Assembly (NCBI RefSeq): GCF_000255115.2
Contig: NC_018068.1
Span: forward strand, 3,071,977 to 3,135,976
DNA: 64,000 nucleotides
From: Desulfosporosinus acidiphilus SJ4
GTDB lineage: Bacteria > Bacillota > Desulfitobacteriia > Desulfitobacteriales > Desulfitobacteriaceae
Reading direction: 5' to 3'
In this document: in pieces, positions 54,518-63,203 of the stretch
Layout: each line of letters begins with the position of its first letter
Position numbering within the stretch: position 1 is the stretch's first letter
Position numbers and translations under genes: made by a program
The notes under the pieces: model-generated
The model's database searches: none
What the model was told of the DNA's origin: nothing
The model's input: only the letters and a program-made list of their open reading frames with translations

Positions 54518-55690
54518 ATGCAGCCAAAAAATACTTCGCAAAAATTAACAGACGAAATATACATGTCTAAAGCCCTAGAACTTGCGGCACTGGCCTTGGG
54601 GAGAACCAGTCCTAATCCCGTTGTCGGTTGTGTAATCGTTAAAAACGATCAAATTGTGGGAAAAGGATATCACCGGAAAGCCGGCACACCTCACGCTGAA
54701 ATTCATGCCTTGTCAGAAGCGAAAGACCAGGCGAGGGGTGCTACGGCCTACGTAACTCTGGAACCTTGCTCGCATTTTGGCAGAACTCCGCCATGCTCGG
54801 ATGCTTTGATCAGAGCCGGAGTAAAACGTGTCGTTGTCGCCCTAAAGGATCCCAATCCTCTGGTAGCAGGTGGTGGAATTCAGCGCTTGCATGAAGCCGG
54901 AATCCCGGTTGAGGTGGGAGTCATGTCTCATGAGGCTGCTATGTTGAATGAAGCATTTTTTAAAGCCATAACAACAAAAATGCCATTTGTTCTTTATAAA
55001 ACAGCTCTAACCTTAGACGGCAAAATTGCAACGGAAACCGGAGATTCACGCTGGGTAAGCAATGAAAGCTCGCGCCGTTATGTTCACCAATTACGTAATT
55101 ATTACGATGTTATTCTCGTAGGAAGCGGAACGATCCTCCGCGACAATCCCGCACTTACTTGCCGCTTACCCGGCGGACGAGATCCAATCCGACTTATTGT
55201 CGACGGAGAATTGCGTATTCCAGAAAACTCACAGGTTCTTACTTCTTCCGGCGAGAGCCCTTGCATCATTGCTACGACGAAGGCAGCGCCGATTGAAAAA
55301 CTCAAACAGCTAACAAAGCTTGAAAACCTAGAAATCTGGCAATATGATACACCACGCCATGTCCCCGTTAAAGAAATGCTTAAAGATCTATTCAGTCGGG
55401 GTTGGAACAGCGTCTTACTCGAAGGCGGCGGGACCCTTGCCGGTACTCTCATCCAAGAACAATGTGTTGACAAACTGGAATGTTTTATTGCACCCAAACT
55501 TGTGGGAGGAAACGGTCCCTCTCCCCTCTCCGGATTACATATCCCGTTAATGAGTGAGGCAATTGACCTTCATGATCTCCAGGTAGATACCACTTTTGGA
55601 GATATTCATGTAACGGGATATCTGACGTCCCGACAAATAATCAATGACGAGAATTCAAAAGGAGGATATTCGTGTTTACCGGAATTGTAG
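54518..55690 (+). CDS. ribD: RibD, bifunctional riboflavin deaminase/reductase
   Basis: A 390-aa enzyme. The N-terminal deaminase has zinc site HAEIHAL and PCSHFGRTPPCSDAL (residues about 60-100), and the C-terminal reductase binds NADPH (from about 155, KTALTLDGKIATETGDSRWVS...LLEGGGTLAGTLIQE). It carries out the second and third steps from GTP toward riboflavin. AAAGGA lies before ATG 54518. The N-terminal extension is about 15 residues longer than usual. First gene behind the FMN riboswitch, overlapping ribE by 19 nt. Confidence 0.96.
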   Translation: MQPKNTSQKLTDEIYMSKALELAALALGRTSPNPVVGCVIVKNDQIVGKGYHRKAGTPHAEIHALSEAKDQARGATAYVTLEPCSHFGRTPPCSDALIRAGVKRVVVALKDPNPLVAGGGIQRLHEAGIPVEVGVMSHEAAMLNEAFFKAITTKMPFVLYKTALTLDGKIATETGDSRWVSNESSRRYVHQLRNYYDVILVGSGTILRDNPALTCRLPGGRDPIRLIVDGELRIPENSQVLTSSGESPCIIATTKAAPIEKLKQLTKLENLEIWQYDTPRHVPVKEMLKDLFSRGWNSVLLEGGGTLAGTLIQEQCVDKLECFIAPKLVGGNGPSPLSGLHIPLMSEAIDLHDLQVDTTFGDIHVTGYLTSRQIINDENSKGGYSCLPEL

Positions 55691-56325
55691 AAGAACTTGG
55701 TATCGTCCGCACTCTTCGTCTCTTACCGGACTCCGGTCAGCTTACCCTTCAGGGAAAAAAAGTTCTTGAAGGTACACAGGTGGGTGACAGCATTGCTGTT
55801 AATGGGGTTTGTCTAACAGTTATTCATCAAAACCAAAATGAATTCACTGTTGACGTTATGGCTGAAACGCTGGCAAAAACAAATCTCGGTGAACTGAAGA
55901 ACGGCAGCCATGTGAATCTGGAAAGAGCCTTGCAGCTTCAAACCCGTCTGGGGGGACATTTAGTAAGCGGACATGTCGATGGAGTTGGTTCAATTCGAAG
56001 GACAACTCCTTGGGGAATTGCACAACTTCTCGAAATCAGTGCCCCCTCCACTCTTCTTTCCTTCATCCTGCCTAAGGGTTCTATTGCCATCGATGGGATT
56101 TCACTAACCGTAATTGATGTAGAAGATGATTATTTTACAGTATCTCTAATTCCCCACACGTTTAAGGAAACCACCTTAGGCATAAAAAAAATCGGTGCTA
56201 CAGTTAACTTAGAGACAGACCTTATTGGCAAATATGTTGCCCGCTTCATGGGTCTCCAGAAGACACCCGCTAAATCCAAAGAAAATCTATCCCTTAATTT
56301 TTTAGCAGAAAATGGCTTTACCTAA
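55672..56325 (+). CDS. ribE: RibE, riboflavin synthase alpha chain
   Basis: A 217-aa protein with two lumazine-binding repeats. MFTGIVEELG begins it, and SIAVNGVCLTV and SIAIDGISLTVID mark repeat sites with FTVSLIPHTFKETTLG. It dismutates two dimethylribityllumazine molecules to riboflavin. Start GTG 55672, inside ribD, has AAAGGAGG 7 nt upstream. The two-repeat length is normal. Confidence 0.96.
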   Translation: MFTGIVEELGIVRTLRLLPDSGQLTLQGKKVLEGTQVGDSIAVNGVCLTVIHQNQNEFTVDVMAETLAKTNLGELKNGSHVNLERALQLQTRLGGHLVSGHVDGVGSIRRTTPWGIAQLLEISAPSTLLSFILPKGSIAIDGISLTVIDVEDDYFTVSLIPHTFKETTLGIKKIGATVNLETDLIGKYVARFMGLQKTPAKSKENLSLNFLAENGFT

Positions 56326-56398
56326 CTTATAACTGAGGAAAGGATATGAAGAAGATACCTTGCTGAAAGTACAAGAAATTTCTTGAGGAGTGATTATC

Positions 56399-57601
56399 AT
56401 GCATTTTAATACGATTGAAGAAGCCATTGAAGATATTCGCCAAGGTAAAATGATCGTCATGGTTGATGATGAAGACCGAGAAAACGAAGGCGATCTGGTT
56501 ATGGCCGCAGAGCTTTCTACCCCCGAAGCAATTAATTTCATGGCAACTTACGGAAGAGGTCTTATTTGCGTTCCCATGACCAAGGATCGTATTCAAGCCC
56601 TACAATTGGAGCCTATGGTTACCCAGAATACAGATCCGCATGGAACAGCCTTTACAGTCAGCGTCGATGCCTCTGACAGTTCCACGGGAATTTCTGCTTT
56701 TGAACGCGCAAATACCGTTAAAGTTCTGATGGATCCCAAGAGCAAACCTGACGATTTGCATCGCCCGGGACATATCTTTCCTCTTCAAGCCCGAGAAGGC
56801 GGCGTGCTGGTACGAGCCGGCCATACGGAAGGTTCCGTAGATTTGGCTCGTCTTGCCGGATTACAACCGGCTGGTGTTATTTGTGAGATCATGAATGAAA
56901 ATGGAACTATGGCCCGAGTACCTGACTTACAAATTTTTGTCGAGAAACATAATCTCAAAATAGTAACATTAAAAGATCTTATTGCCTATCGTCGTCAATC
57001 CGAAAAGCTGATTGAAAGAGGTGAAACCATCCATCTTCCGACAGATTACGGTGATTTCTATGCCACCGGTTATCTCAGTATCATTGATCAAAAAGAACAT
57101 TTGGCTATTGTTAAAGGAAATGTTGATAATGGAAATCCGGTTCTTGTAAGAGTTCATTCAGAATGTCTCACAGGGGATGTCTTCCATTCCCGCCGTTGTG
57201 ATTGCGGTGACCAACTTGCAGCTGCACTGGAAGAAATTGAACGTGAAGGTCGTGGTGTCTTGCTTTACATGAGACAAGAAGGCCGCGGTATAGGTCTCTT
57301 AAATAAACTTAAAGCTTATAAACTGCAAGAAGAGGGCAAAGATACAGTGGAGGCAAATCTTGCTTTAGGATTCCCGGAAGACCTGCGCGATTACGGTGTA
57401 GGCGCCCAAATCTTAGCGGATCTAGGTATTTCTAAAGTTCGTCTGATGACAAATAACCCCAAGAAAATTGTCGGACTGGAGGGCTACGGCTTAAATGTCG
57501 TTGAAAGAGTGCCTCTGGAGATCCCTTCAAAGCCCGAGAACTTCAAGTACCTTTGTACAAAGAAAACAAAGTTAGGTCATTATTTATCGGCCGTAAGATA
57601 A
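56399..57601 (+). CDS. ribBA: RibBA, DHBP synthase / GTP cyclohydrolase II
   Basis: A 400-aa bifunctional enzyme. RibB domain: [16 protein letters not shown] near residue 26, with [14 protein letters not shown]. RibA domain: zinc cysteines in [21 protein letters not shown] and [16 protein letters not shown]. It supplies both precursors of riboflavin. ATG 56399 has GAGGAG 8 nt upstream; GTG 56390 overlaps it. Confidence 0.96.
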   Translation: MHFNTIEEAIEDIRQGKMIVMVDDEDRENEGDLVMAAELSTPEAINFMATYGRGLICVPMTKDRIQALQLEPMVTQNTDPHGTAFTVSVDASDSSTGISAFERANTVKVLMDPKSKPDDLHRPGHIFPLQAREGGVLVRAGHTEGSVDLARLAGLQPAGVICEIMNENGTMARVPDLQIFVEKHNLKIVTLKDLIAYRRQSEKLIERGETIHLPTDYGDFYATGYLSIIDQKEHLAIVKGNVDNGNPVLVRVHSECLTGDVFHSRRCDCGDQLAAALEEIEREGRGVLLYMRQEGRGIGLLNKLKAYKLQEEGKDTVEANLALGFPEDLRDYGVGAQILADLGISKVRLMTNNPKKIVGLEGYGLNVVERVPLEIPSKPENFKYLCTKKTKLGHYLSAVR

Positions 57602-57637
57602 TACCATAAACTAAGCAATAGAAAGGATGCACTTACT

Positions 57638-58099
57638 ATGAGAACCATTGAAGGAAATTTGTTAGCTCAAGAATTAAAGATTGGAATTATCGCTGCTCGA
57701 TTTAATGAATTTATTACCGGCAAACTTGTAAGCGGAGCTTTGGATGCCTTAAGACGTCATGGTGCCCGCGAGGAAAATATTGAATTAGCTTGGGTGTCGG
57801 GGGCTTTTGAAATTCCTCTTGTTGCCCAAACCATGGCAAATTCGAAAAAATATGATGCCGTGATTTGCCTGGGAGCCGTCATTCGCGGTGCAACTCCGCA
57901 CTTTGATTTAGTGAGTAATGAAGTTAGTAAAGGAATCGCTCAAGTCGGCTTACAAAGCGGTATTCCAGTTATTTTTGGAGTATTATCCACGGACAGTATA
58001 GAGCAAGCTATTGAACGCGCGGGAACGAAATCAGGAAACAAAGGATTTGATGCGGCAATGACTGCCATTGAAACCGCTAACCTACTTAAAGCATTTTAA
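57638..58099 (+). CDS. ribH: RibH, 6,7-dimethyl-8-ribityllumazine synthase
   Basis: A 153-aa lumazine synthase. [35 protein letters not shown] and [27 protein letters not shown] are the conserved active-site blocks, followed by [23 protein letters not shown]. It completes the operon order ribD-ribE-ribBA-ribH, as in Bacillus. Confidence 0.96.
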   Translation: MRTIEGNLLAQELKIGIIAARFNEFITGKLVSGALDALRRHGAREENIELAWVSGAFEIPLVAQTMANSKKYDAVICLGAVIRGATPHFDLVSNEVSKGIAQVGLQSGIPVIFGVLSTDSIEQAIERAGTKSGNKGFDAAMTAIETANLLKAF

Positions 58100-58152
58100 A
58101 TGATAGACAAAAACAATATTAATTGGTAGAATATGGTTGACCGTCCACCAAT

Positions 58153-58218
58153 AACTCCTTGTCAAAATGGTTGATCTTTAATAGACTCATTAAGATGACT
58201 AGTTTTTGACAAGGAGTT
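58153..58218 (+). promoter_or_regulatory. Perfect inverted repeat that buries the sigma-factor Shine-Dalgarno
   Basis: AACTCCTTGTCAAAA (58153-58167) and TTTTGACAAGGAGTT (58204-58218) are perfect complements of 15 bp; inside, ATCTTTAAT and ATTAAGAT add a second helix. The right arm contains the AAGGAG at 58211-58216 that would start the sigma factor 9 nt later. In RNA the ribosome-binding site is therefore paired. Confidence 0.75.
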
Positions 58219-58225
58219 GAGTGCT

Positions 58226-58840
58226 ATGTCTTCTAAAGAAAGTGAATTTGAAACTTCGATGCTTAAGGCAGCGCGCTCAGGTGATAGAGATGCTTTAAAC
58301 CAATTGATAGAGTATTATGAACCTGAAGTACGTATGATTGCCTGCAAATACTTTTTGCCGAGGGCCGATTATGATGATCTCATCCAAGAAGGACGAATAG
58401 CCATCTATCGAGCAGTTTTGTCATATGATGACCGCTTAAATATCCCTTTCCTTCATTTTTTGAGAATGGTTGTTAAACGAAAGCTAATCGATAGTATCAG
58501 AAAATATACCCGTAATAAGCATGTCAATCTGAACAATGCTTATTCCCTGAATAATACAATTTCCGACTCGGAAGAAACAAGCTTCATCTCGCTTCTTCCT
58601 AATGCTGAAGATCCCGCCACTACAGTTATTGCCAGTGAAGAGGCTCGTTCTATTATTAACGATTTAAACCGAGATCTCTCCAAACTTGAACGAATCGTAT
58701 TTGAGCACTATTTTCTTCAAGGATTCAAACAGCGAGAATTGTCTGAGCAACTCGGACTTCAGCCCAAATCTTTGGACAACGCTATCCAACGTATTAGGCG
58801 AAAAACCGTTCTTTATCGTTCTCGACAAATAGCTGGTTAA
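58226..58840 (+). CDS. SigH-like RNA polymerase sigma factor
   Basis: A 204-aa sigma-70-family protein. Region 2 (PRADYDDLIQEGRIAIYRAVLSYDDRLNIPFLHFLRMVVKRKLIDSIRKY) and region 4 (LERIVFEHYFLQGFKQRELSEQLGLQPKSLDNAIQRIRRK) are joined by a short linker. TRNKHVNLNNAYSLNN and LDNAIQRIRRK resemble Bacillus SigH, the stationary-phase sporulation sigma. It is not in the usual sigH neighbourhood, so it may be a paralogue. ATG 58226 has AAGGAG 9 nt upstream. Translation may be limited by the upstream hairpin. The next gene overlaps its transcript closely. Confidence 0.88.
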   Translation: MSSKESEFETSMLKAARSGDRDALNQLIEYYEPEVRMIACKYFLPRADYDDLIQEGRIAIYRAVLSYDDRLNIPFLHFLRMVVKRKLIDSIRKYTRNKHVNLNNAYSLNNTISDSEETSFISLLPNAEDPATTVIASEEARSIINDLNRDLSKLERIVFEHYFLQGFKQRELSEQLGLQPKSLDNAIQRIRRKTVLYRSRQIAG

Positions 58841-58866
58841 TTACCAGCCCTGTGGAGGAGTATCGA

Positions 58867-59400
58867 ATGCTTTCCTTTTCCAGTTTCGTTTTCTCTTGTC
58901 GAATGCGTCTTGCAAAACTTAAGCATCATAAATTAGCACTGAGTTCAACTCTAATCGTCCTAATGATCGTAATATTCATAGGCCCCCCAGTTTATAAAGA
59001 AAGTTGGCTCGATCCTTTTAGTACCCTGAATCTAAGTAATCGCGAGCTTCATCCTCATACGATCACAATGCTTGGTATGCTTAAATCGGACGATCCTTAT
59101 CATCCCTATTATTTCTCTGACCAAAAAACCATAAGTGAATTAATGCATGACTTACAGCATACCACACCAGTTTCCCTATCGGATCTTCCCGCAGATTTCT
59201 CAAAAGATCAAAAAACAGAATTCTTTACATTGCATCGTGCTTCATCAAAGTTTCATTCTGAAGAGGATTATGCACTTCAATACAACCCCCGACTAGGAGT
59301 TGTTTATTTTCGCCAACAATTATTTCATATTAATGAATCGGCTATTTACACCTTAAACAAAATCACGAATAGCATGACTCCGGGATGGTGGAAATCCTAA
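58867..59400 (+). CDS. Single-pass membrane protein next to the sigma factor, unknown
   Basis: A 177-aa protein: a short basic N-terminus, one membrane helix (LSSTLIVLMIVIFIGPPVY, near residues 30-48) and an outer domain of about 125 residues with repeated Tyr/His (HPHTITMLGMLKSDDPYHPYYFSDQKT). GGAGGAG lies 6 nt before ATG 58867; a GTG 15 nt earlier overlaps it. It begins 26 nt after the sigma gene, so the two are co-transcribed. A role as a partner or anti-sigma is possible by position only; there is no zinc or ASD motif in the short cytoplasmic tail. Confidence 0.7.
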   Translation: MLSFSSFVFSCRMRLAKLKHHKLALSSTLIVLMIVIFIGPPVYKESWLDPFSTLNLSNRELHPHTITMLGMLKSDDPYHPYYFSDQKTISELMHDLQHTTPVSLSDLPADFSKDQKTEFFTLHRASSKFHSEEDYALQYNPRLGVVYFRQQLFHINESAIYTLNKITNSMTPGWWKS

Positions 59401-59448
59401 AGGATCATGAATAACCCTTGAAATACATTGGGATTCGTAATAAAATTG

Positions 59449-59480
59449 GGCTGTAACAAATTGGTAAGTTTGTTACAGCC
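59449..59480. terminator. Terminator of the sigma-factor operon
   Basis: A 12-bp perfect stem (59449-59460 with 59469-59480) with an 8-nt loop, then TGTTTTCTTT on the plus strand. It also lies past the convergent CotF-like gene. Confidence 0.87.
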
Positions 59481-59502
59481 TGTTTTCTTTAGCATTCGCT
59501 TT

Positions 59503-59700
59503 TTAAGCAATTCCACCATTTTGATTAATTAACTTGCTAGCTTTACTATGTGCATTGGTAGCCTCGTTAGCTAAGCGTAAGTAGATATCTCTCAATTGCC
59601 CGTGATGAGCCCGAGTAGCCAAGGTCATGTATCCCATGGCAGCACTTGCGGCATCTTTCTCATAATCGTAAAGCATATCTAAATCAGTAAAATCACTCAT
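59503..59700 (-). CDS. Small CotF-like spore-coat protein
   Basis: A 65-aa all-helical protein (MSDFTDLDMLYDYEKDAASA start; LRLANEATNAHSKASKLINQ end) of the size and pattern of clostridial CotF fragments, which form ferritin-like helix pairs on spores. AAGGAGG precedes ATG 59700. It lies 15 nt after a second such gene, which it resembles weakly; the two may together make one full CotF fold. The assignment is by composition and helical layout. Confidence 0.6.
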   Translation of the reverse strand: MSDFTDLDMLYDYEKDAASAAMGYMTLATRAHHGQLRDIYLRLANEATNAHSKASKLINQNGGIA

Positions 59701-59715
59701 TTTAATCCTCCTTTT

Positions 59716-59925
59716 CTATTGGATTTCGTTGATACCCTTTTTAAAGTATCCTATAACGTCTTCCAAACCTTTGGCCTGATCTTTAAAAAATCCTTTTACA
59801 CTAGGATCTTTGGCCATTTCAGAATACAAAGCGCATTTCTTCATGGCAGTTTCGTTTTCAATAATACTTCGTGTCAGCATTCCTTGATCCAGAAGTTTTT
59901 TCATTTCCATCTCATTAAGCTGCAT
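59716..59925 (-). CDS. Small CotF-like spore-coat protein
   Basis: A 69-aa helical protein with start MQLNEMEMKKLLDQGMLTRS and a second helix AKDPSVKGFFKDQAKGLEDVIGYFKK. The same type as the 65-aa gene 15 nt downstream and surely co-transcribed. AAAAAGGAGG lies before ATG 59925. A single Cys (KKCALYSEM) is present. I infer a role in the spore coat from the family resemblance. Confidence 0.6.
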   Translation of the reverse strand: MQLNEMEMKKLLDQGMLTRSIIENETAMKKCALYSEMAKDPSVKGFFKDQAKGLEDVIGYFKKGINEIQ

Positions 59926-60042
59926 TTTGGTCCCTCCTTTTTGAAACTTATTCCATATAACAGTTTCAGGATGTGTAAAAATGACATAAATTATTCACCA
60001 AATCCAAATTTCTTATTATAGAAATGGATTTGTCCCTATACC

Positions 60043-60071
60043 TTTAACCTAATTTGACTTTTTCCTATAAT
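60043..60071 (+). promoter_or_regulatory. Candidate promoter of the DivIVA-like gene
   Basis: TTTAAC (60043-60048), 17 nt, perfect TATAAT (60066-60071), 39 nt before the start codon. Confidence 0.45.
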
Positions 60072-60109
60072 ACCTATTTCATACAAGACAAAGAAGGAGG
60101 CTTAGAGAT

Positions 60110-60661
60110 TTGGAAATGCCAGACTTTAAAAGAGTACTCCGGGGTTATGAGCCCGAGGCAGTCGATCAAGCCTGGGCTGAAACAGATCGCCAATTATCAG
60201 AAGCAAACACGGCAAACAAAGAACTTCGTTTGCAAATTAACAGTCTCAGAGAGCAAAATACAGAATGGGGAAATCGTCTTAAAGCTTATGAAAAAATTGA
60301 AAGTGATCTGCGAGATGCTTTATTAAGCGCTCAGAGAGTTGCTAATCAAGTTCGGGAGGAAGCAGCAAAAAATGCTGAAACTATCATAAAATCGGCTCGA
60401 GATGAAAGTGAAGTCATCCTTCATGAAGCAACCCGTCTCTCTGAATCAAAGGAAGCGGAAGTCGAAACAATGCTTGTTGAAAAAAGACAAGAGGTTCTTA
60501 AATTAGAAGACGAAATTCAGGCATTGCTATGTAGGAAAGATGAACTCCAAGGTCTCGTCGAAAAAAGCATCCATCATCTAGACGTTGTTCAAAAATTATT
60601 GGGAGATCTCCATAGACCTGTTTCTTCCAATATCATCTCCGTGATTACTGAAGTATCTTAA
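60110..60661 (+). CDS. DivIVA-like coiled-coil protein
   Basis: A 183-aa protein. PDFKRVLRGYEPEAVDQAWAE is the DivIVA N-terminal domain (usually F-x-x-x-x-x-GY), which binds curved membranes. Nearly all the rest is coiled coil (about residues 30-160). Such proteins mark poles and septa or tether other proteins. TTG 60110 has AAGGAGG 9 nt upstream and is the likely start; an ATG follows two codons later. A single-gene unit with its own promoter. Confidence 0.8.
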   Translation: MEMPDFKRVLRGYEPEAVDQAWAETDRQLSEANTANKELRLQINSLREQNTEWGNRLKAYEKIESDLRDALLSAQRVANQVREEAAKNAETIIKSARDESEVILHEATRLSESKEAEVETMLVEKRQEVLKLEDEIQALLCRKDELQGLVEKSIHHLDVVQKLLGDLHRPVSSNIISVITEVS

Positions 60662-60832
60662 TCTCGATTCGCCGTAGCTTCGAAGACACTCGAACAACCA
60701 CACTGAATACGCGTCGTTAGATGCCCCGGGCCATAAGCTAATCTGCATATCGCCAGCGGCCAAAAAGAGGCTGTACCAAAACTTCTCAGCCTCCTCATTG
60801 CGTTCTCACGTTTGCTCCCCTAATCATTAAAG

Positions 60833-60877
60833 AAAGGCGTTATCACTCCACTATAGTAGTGAATTGATAACGCCTTT
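60833..60877 (-). terminator. Terminator of the ubiD-like gene
   Basis: A 13-bp arm pair AAAGGCGTTATCA/TGATAACGCCTTT with inner CACT/AGTG, next to the stop at 60884, then TCTTTAATG on the minus strand. Confidence 0.82.
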
Positions 60878-60883
60878 GGCTAT

Positions 60884-62650
60884 TTAAAGGGACAACCCGT
60901 ATTTATTCCAACGATCATCAACCTGGCGGACCGTAGCCTCATCAGGAAGAACTTCCCCGGGATAATCGGGTTTCATCCGGGCATCAATTAAAATGGGGCC
61001 GTGATAGACGAGTCGATTCTGCTTAACTTCAGTGACCGCATAAATATCGTGAGCAGGATTAAAACGGGTAAATACTTGCCATAAGAATCCGGTATTATCC
61101 AGTGCTAAATCAAGATCATCAACCATCACTATGAAAGGCCAATTCTTAAACTGTTCATCTTGGAGATGGGGTAAAATTTCCTCAGCGAGTTCCGGGGCAT
61201 CCCTATAGGGCAATGACTCTAATATAAGACACCCTGGGCAAAAGGGTTTGATTCGAGACAGTCCAGCCAGAGTTTCGCCTTCAAATTGCCCAGGCAAATC
61301 TCTTTTTGTATCACCCAAGCCAAGCATGATTGCCTTGCTGCCATGATTGAGTCTCCGCCCAGTGTAATCTAACGTATCCATCGATGTTTCACTTAAAATC
61401 ATAAGATCAGATTCAGGTTCAAAGCGAGCGAGCACTGTTTCCAATAGGCCCCGGAAATTCTTGAGATCAAGCTGAACATCCGTAAGAAGCAAGAATTTTG
61501 TTAAGGTGAGCTGTCCTTCCCCAAGGATTCTAAAGGCATGGGCTAATGCTTCCCGGCGATAACTTTCTCTGACAACGGCAGCTGCCAGAGCATGGAATCC
61601 TGTCTCGGCATACGTCCAAAGTGATTTTATGCCGGGCATGACTACCGGAAACATGGGGGATAATAAAGATTGTAAATATTCCCCAATAAAGTAATCCTCC
61701 TGGCGAGGTTTGCCAACCACTGTCGCTGGATAAATCGCATCCCGCCTATGGTAAATTGCCTGGACATTAAAGACAGGAAAATCGTGGGTAAGAGAATAAT
61801 AGCCATAATGATCCCCAAAAGGTCCCTCAGGTTTGCGGAGATGCGGAGGAACATTTCCGCAGATAGCGAACTCCGCTTCAGCGATAAGGGGGTGATCATG
61901 AGAAGGAACATTTACCCGTGATAATTTTTCTCCCATTAAAAAGGAGGTGAACATTAACTCGGGCAGCATTTCAGGAAGTGGTGCTATGGCCGAAAGGATC
62001 AAAGCCGGCGGGCCTCCCAGAAAAAGGGTTGTCGGGAGATCCTGCCCTAGCCGTTCTGCTTCAAAGTAATGAAAACCTCCGCCTTTATGTATTTGCCAAT
62101 GGATACCTGTCTGTTGTTGATTAAATATTTGAATGCGATACATGCCAAGATTATGTTCTTTGGTAATGGGATGTTCTGTGTAAACCAAAGGTAAGGTCAC
62201 AAAAGGACCACCATCCTCCGGCCAACTTGTTAGAACCGGAAGACGAGTTAAATCGACGGACTTCTCTCTGATTTCAAGAACGGGAGCATTATTAGGTTTT
62301 ATCAAACGCATGCCGCTTTTGGCCATGAACATAAGCCAGTCTTTTTCTTGCCATAGCATTGACGGTTTCGGCGGAAGCAGACGATTTAGAGCCGATACCG
62401 CTCTTTGGACAGTTTCTTCCGGCCTAGGTCCCACAGCTAAATCTACTCTTCGCCGAGTACCAAACAAATTCGTCACAACCGGAAAATTACTGCCTTTAAC
62501 TCTTTTGAAAAATAGGGCCGGCCCTTCTGCTTGAATAACTCGGCGATGAATTTCGGCCAGCTCAAGATAGGGGTCAACTTCAGCCTCGATTTCGACGATT
62601 TGCTTTTCCTTTTTAAGAGTATCGATAAACTGGCGCAAATTAATATGCAT
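60884..62650 (-). CDS. UbiD-family prenylated-FMN decarboxylase
   Basis: A 588-aa decarboxylase that uses prenyl-FMN. Recognised by GPALFFKRVKGSNFPVVTNLFGT, the substrate-side MYRIQIFNQQQTGIHWQIHKGGG and the EGPFGDHYGYYS acidic motif. It is in the 590-600-residue branch that includes the menaquinone-pathway decarboxylases (MqnL type), which fits a menaquinone user, but aromatic-acid decarboxylases are also this size. An LpdD-like gene lies 38 nt upstream; no ubiX is in the window. Confidence 0.88.
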   Translation of the reverse strand: MHINLRQFIDTLKKEKQIVEIEAEVDPYLELAEIHRRVIQAEGPALFFKRVKGSNFPVVTNLFGTRRRVDLAVGPRPEETVQRAVSALNRLLPPKPSMLWQEKDWLMFMAKSGMRLIKPNNAPVLEIREKSVDLTRLPVLTSWPEDGGPFVTLPLVYTEHPITKEHNLGMYRIQIFNQQQTGIHWQIHKGGGFHYFEAERLGQDLPTTLFLGGPPALILSAIAPLPEMLPELMFTSFLMGEKLSRVNVPSHDHPLIAEAEFAICGNVPPHLRKPEGPFGDHYGYYSLTHDFPVFNVQAIYHRRDAIYPATVVGKPRQEDYFIGEYLQSLLSPMFPVVMPGIKSLWTYAETGFHALAAAVVRESYRREALAHAFRILGEGQLTLTKFLLLTDVQLDLKNFRGLLETVLARFEPESDLMILSETSMDTLDYTGRRLNHGSKAIMLGLGDTKRDLPGQFEGETLAGLSRIKPFCPGCLILESLPYRDAPELAEEILPHLQDEQFKNWPFIVMVDDLDLALDNTGFLWQVFTRFNPAHDIYAVTEVKQNRLVYHGPILIDARMKPDYPGEVLPDEATVRQVDDRWNKYGLSL

Positions 62651-62688
62651 AATTCACCTTCTTAATTTTAATTAAGGCGATATTTATC

Positions 62689-63174
62689 TTATGCCTTGGT
62701 AACAGATTTTAAGGACCTTAAGGCAGCCTGTGTAAGGTTCCTGCAGTTTCTCATAATTTCATCTAATTCTTCCGAATTTAAGTGATCCGAATGTATGCCC
62801 GAAGTAATAGACACAGGAGACAAGATTTCCTGAGCCAATATTTCCGCCATGGTTCGAGCTACCTCCACGTCTTTGTGTCCTGGTACCGGAGTCATATAAA
62901 CATCCGAGCTCCACCCCTCTCCGCGTAAACTCGGACGTGGAGTGGCCAGGACTACTCCCCCGACATGTGGTTTTTCTCCTCCTGTCAAAAGGCCTTGCAG
63001 ACCACTGCCTGTATCGATTAGGGTTAGCCAAACCTGACAGCGCCCAACTCCTTCTTGCCATTGATATAACTTTAAACAGGAGCGGCTATCAAACAGCAAA
63101 AGTGATCCCCACCTCTCAAACGTTATATCCCGCTTTATTATACGTTTGACCGTGTTATTAGACAAGTTTTTCAT
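62689..63174 (-). CDS. LpdD-like partner of UbiD decarboxylase
   Basis: About 161 aa, recognised by GGEKPHVGGVVLATPRPSLRG and YMTPVPGHKDVEVARTMAEILAQEI, with SITSGIHSDHL following. These match the small LpdD family, which helps load prenyl-FMN into UbiD-type enzymes. No membrane segment. The start is uncertain: ATG 63174 has TGGAG about 15 nt upstream; GTG codons at 63213 and 63222 are in frame but lie in the adjacent structured element. Directly upstream of the ubiD-like gene on the same strand. Confidence 0.65.
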   Translation of the reverse strand: MKNLSNNTVKRIIKRDITFERWGSLLLFDSRSCLKLYQWQEGVGRCQVWLTLIDTGSGLQGLLTGGEKPHVGGVVLATPRPSLRGEGWSSDVYMTPVPGHKDVEVARTMAEILAQEILSPVSITSGIHSDHLNSEELDEIMRNCRNLTQAALRSLKSVTKA

Positions 63175-63203
63175 TAAAATAGGCAATGCTCCAGGTAGGG
63201 TAT

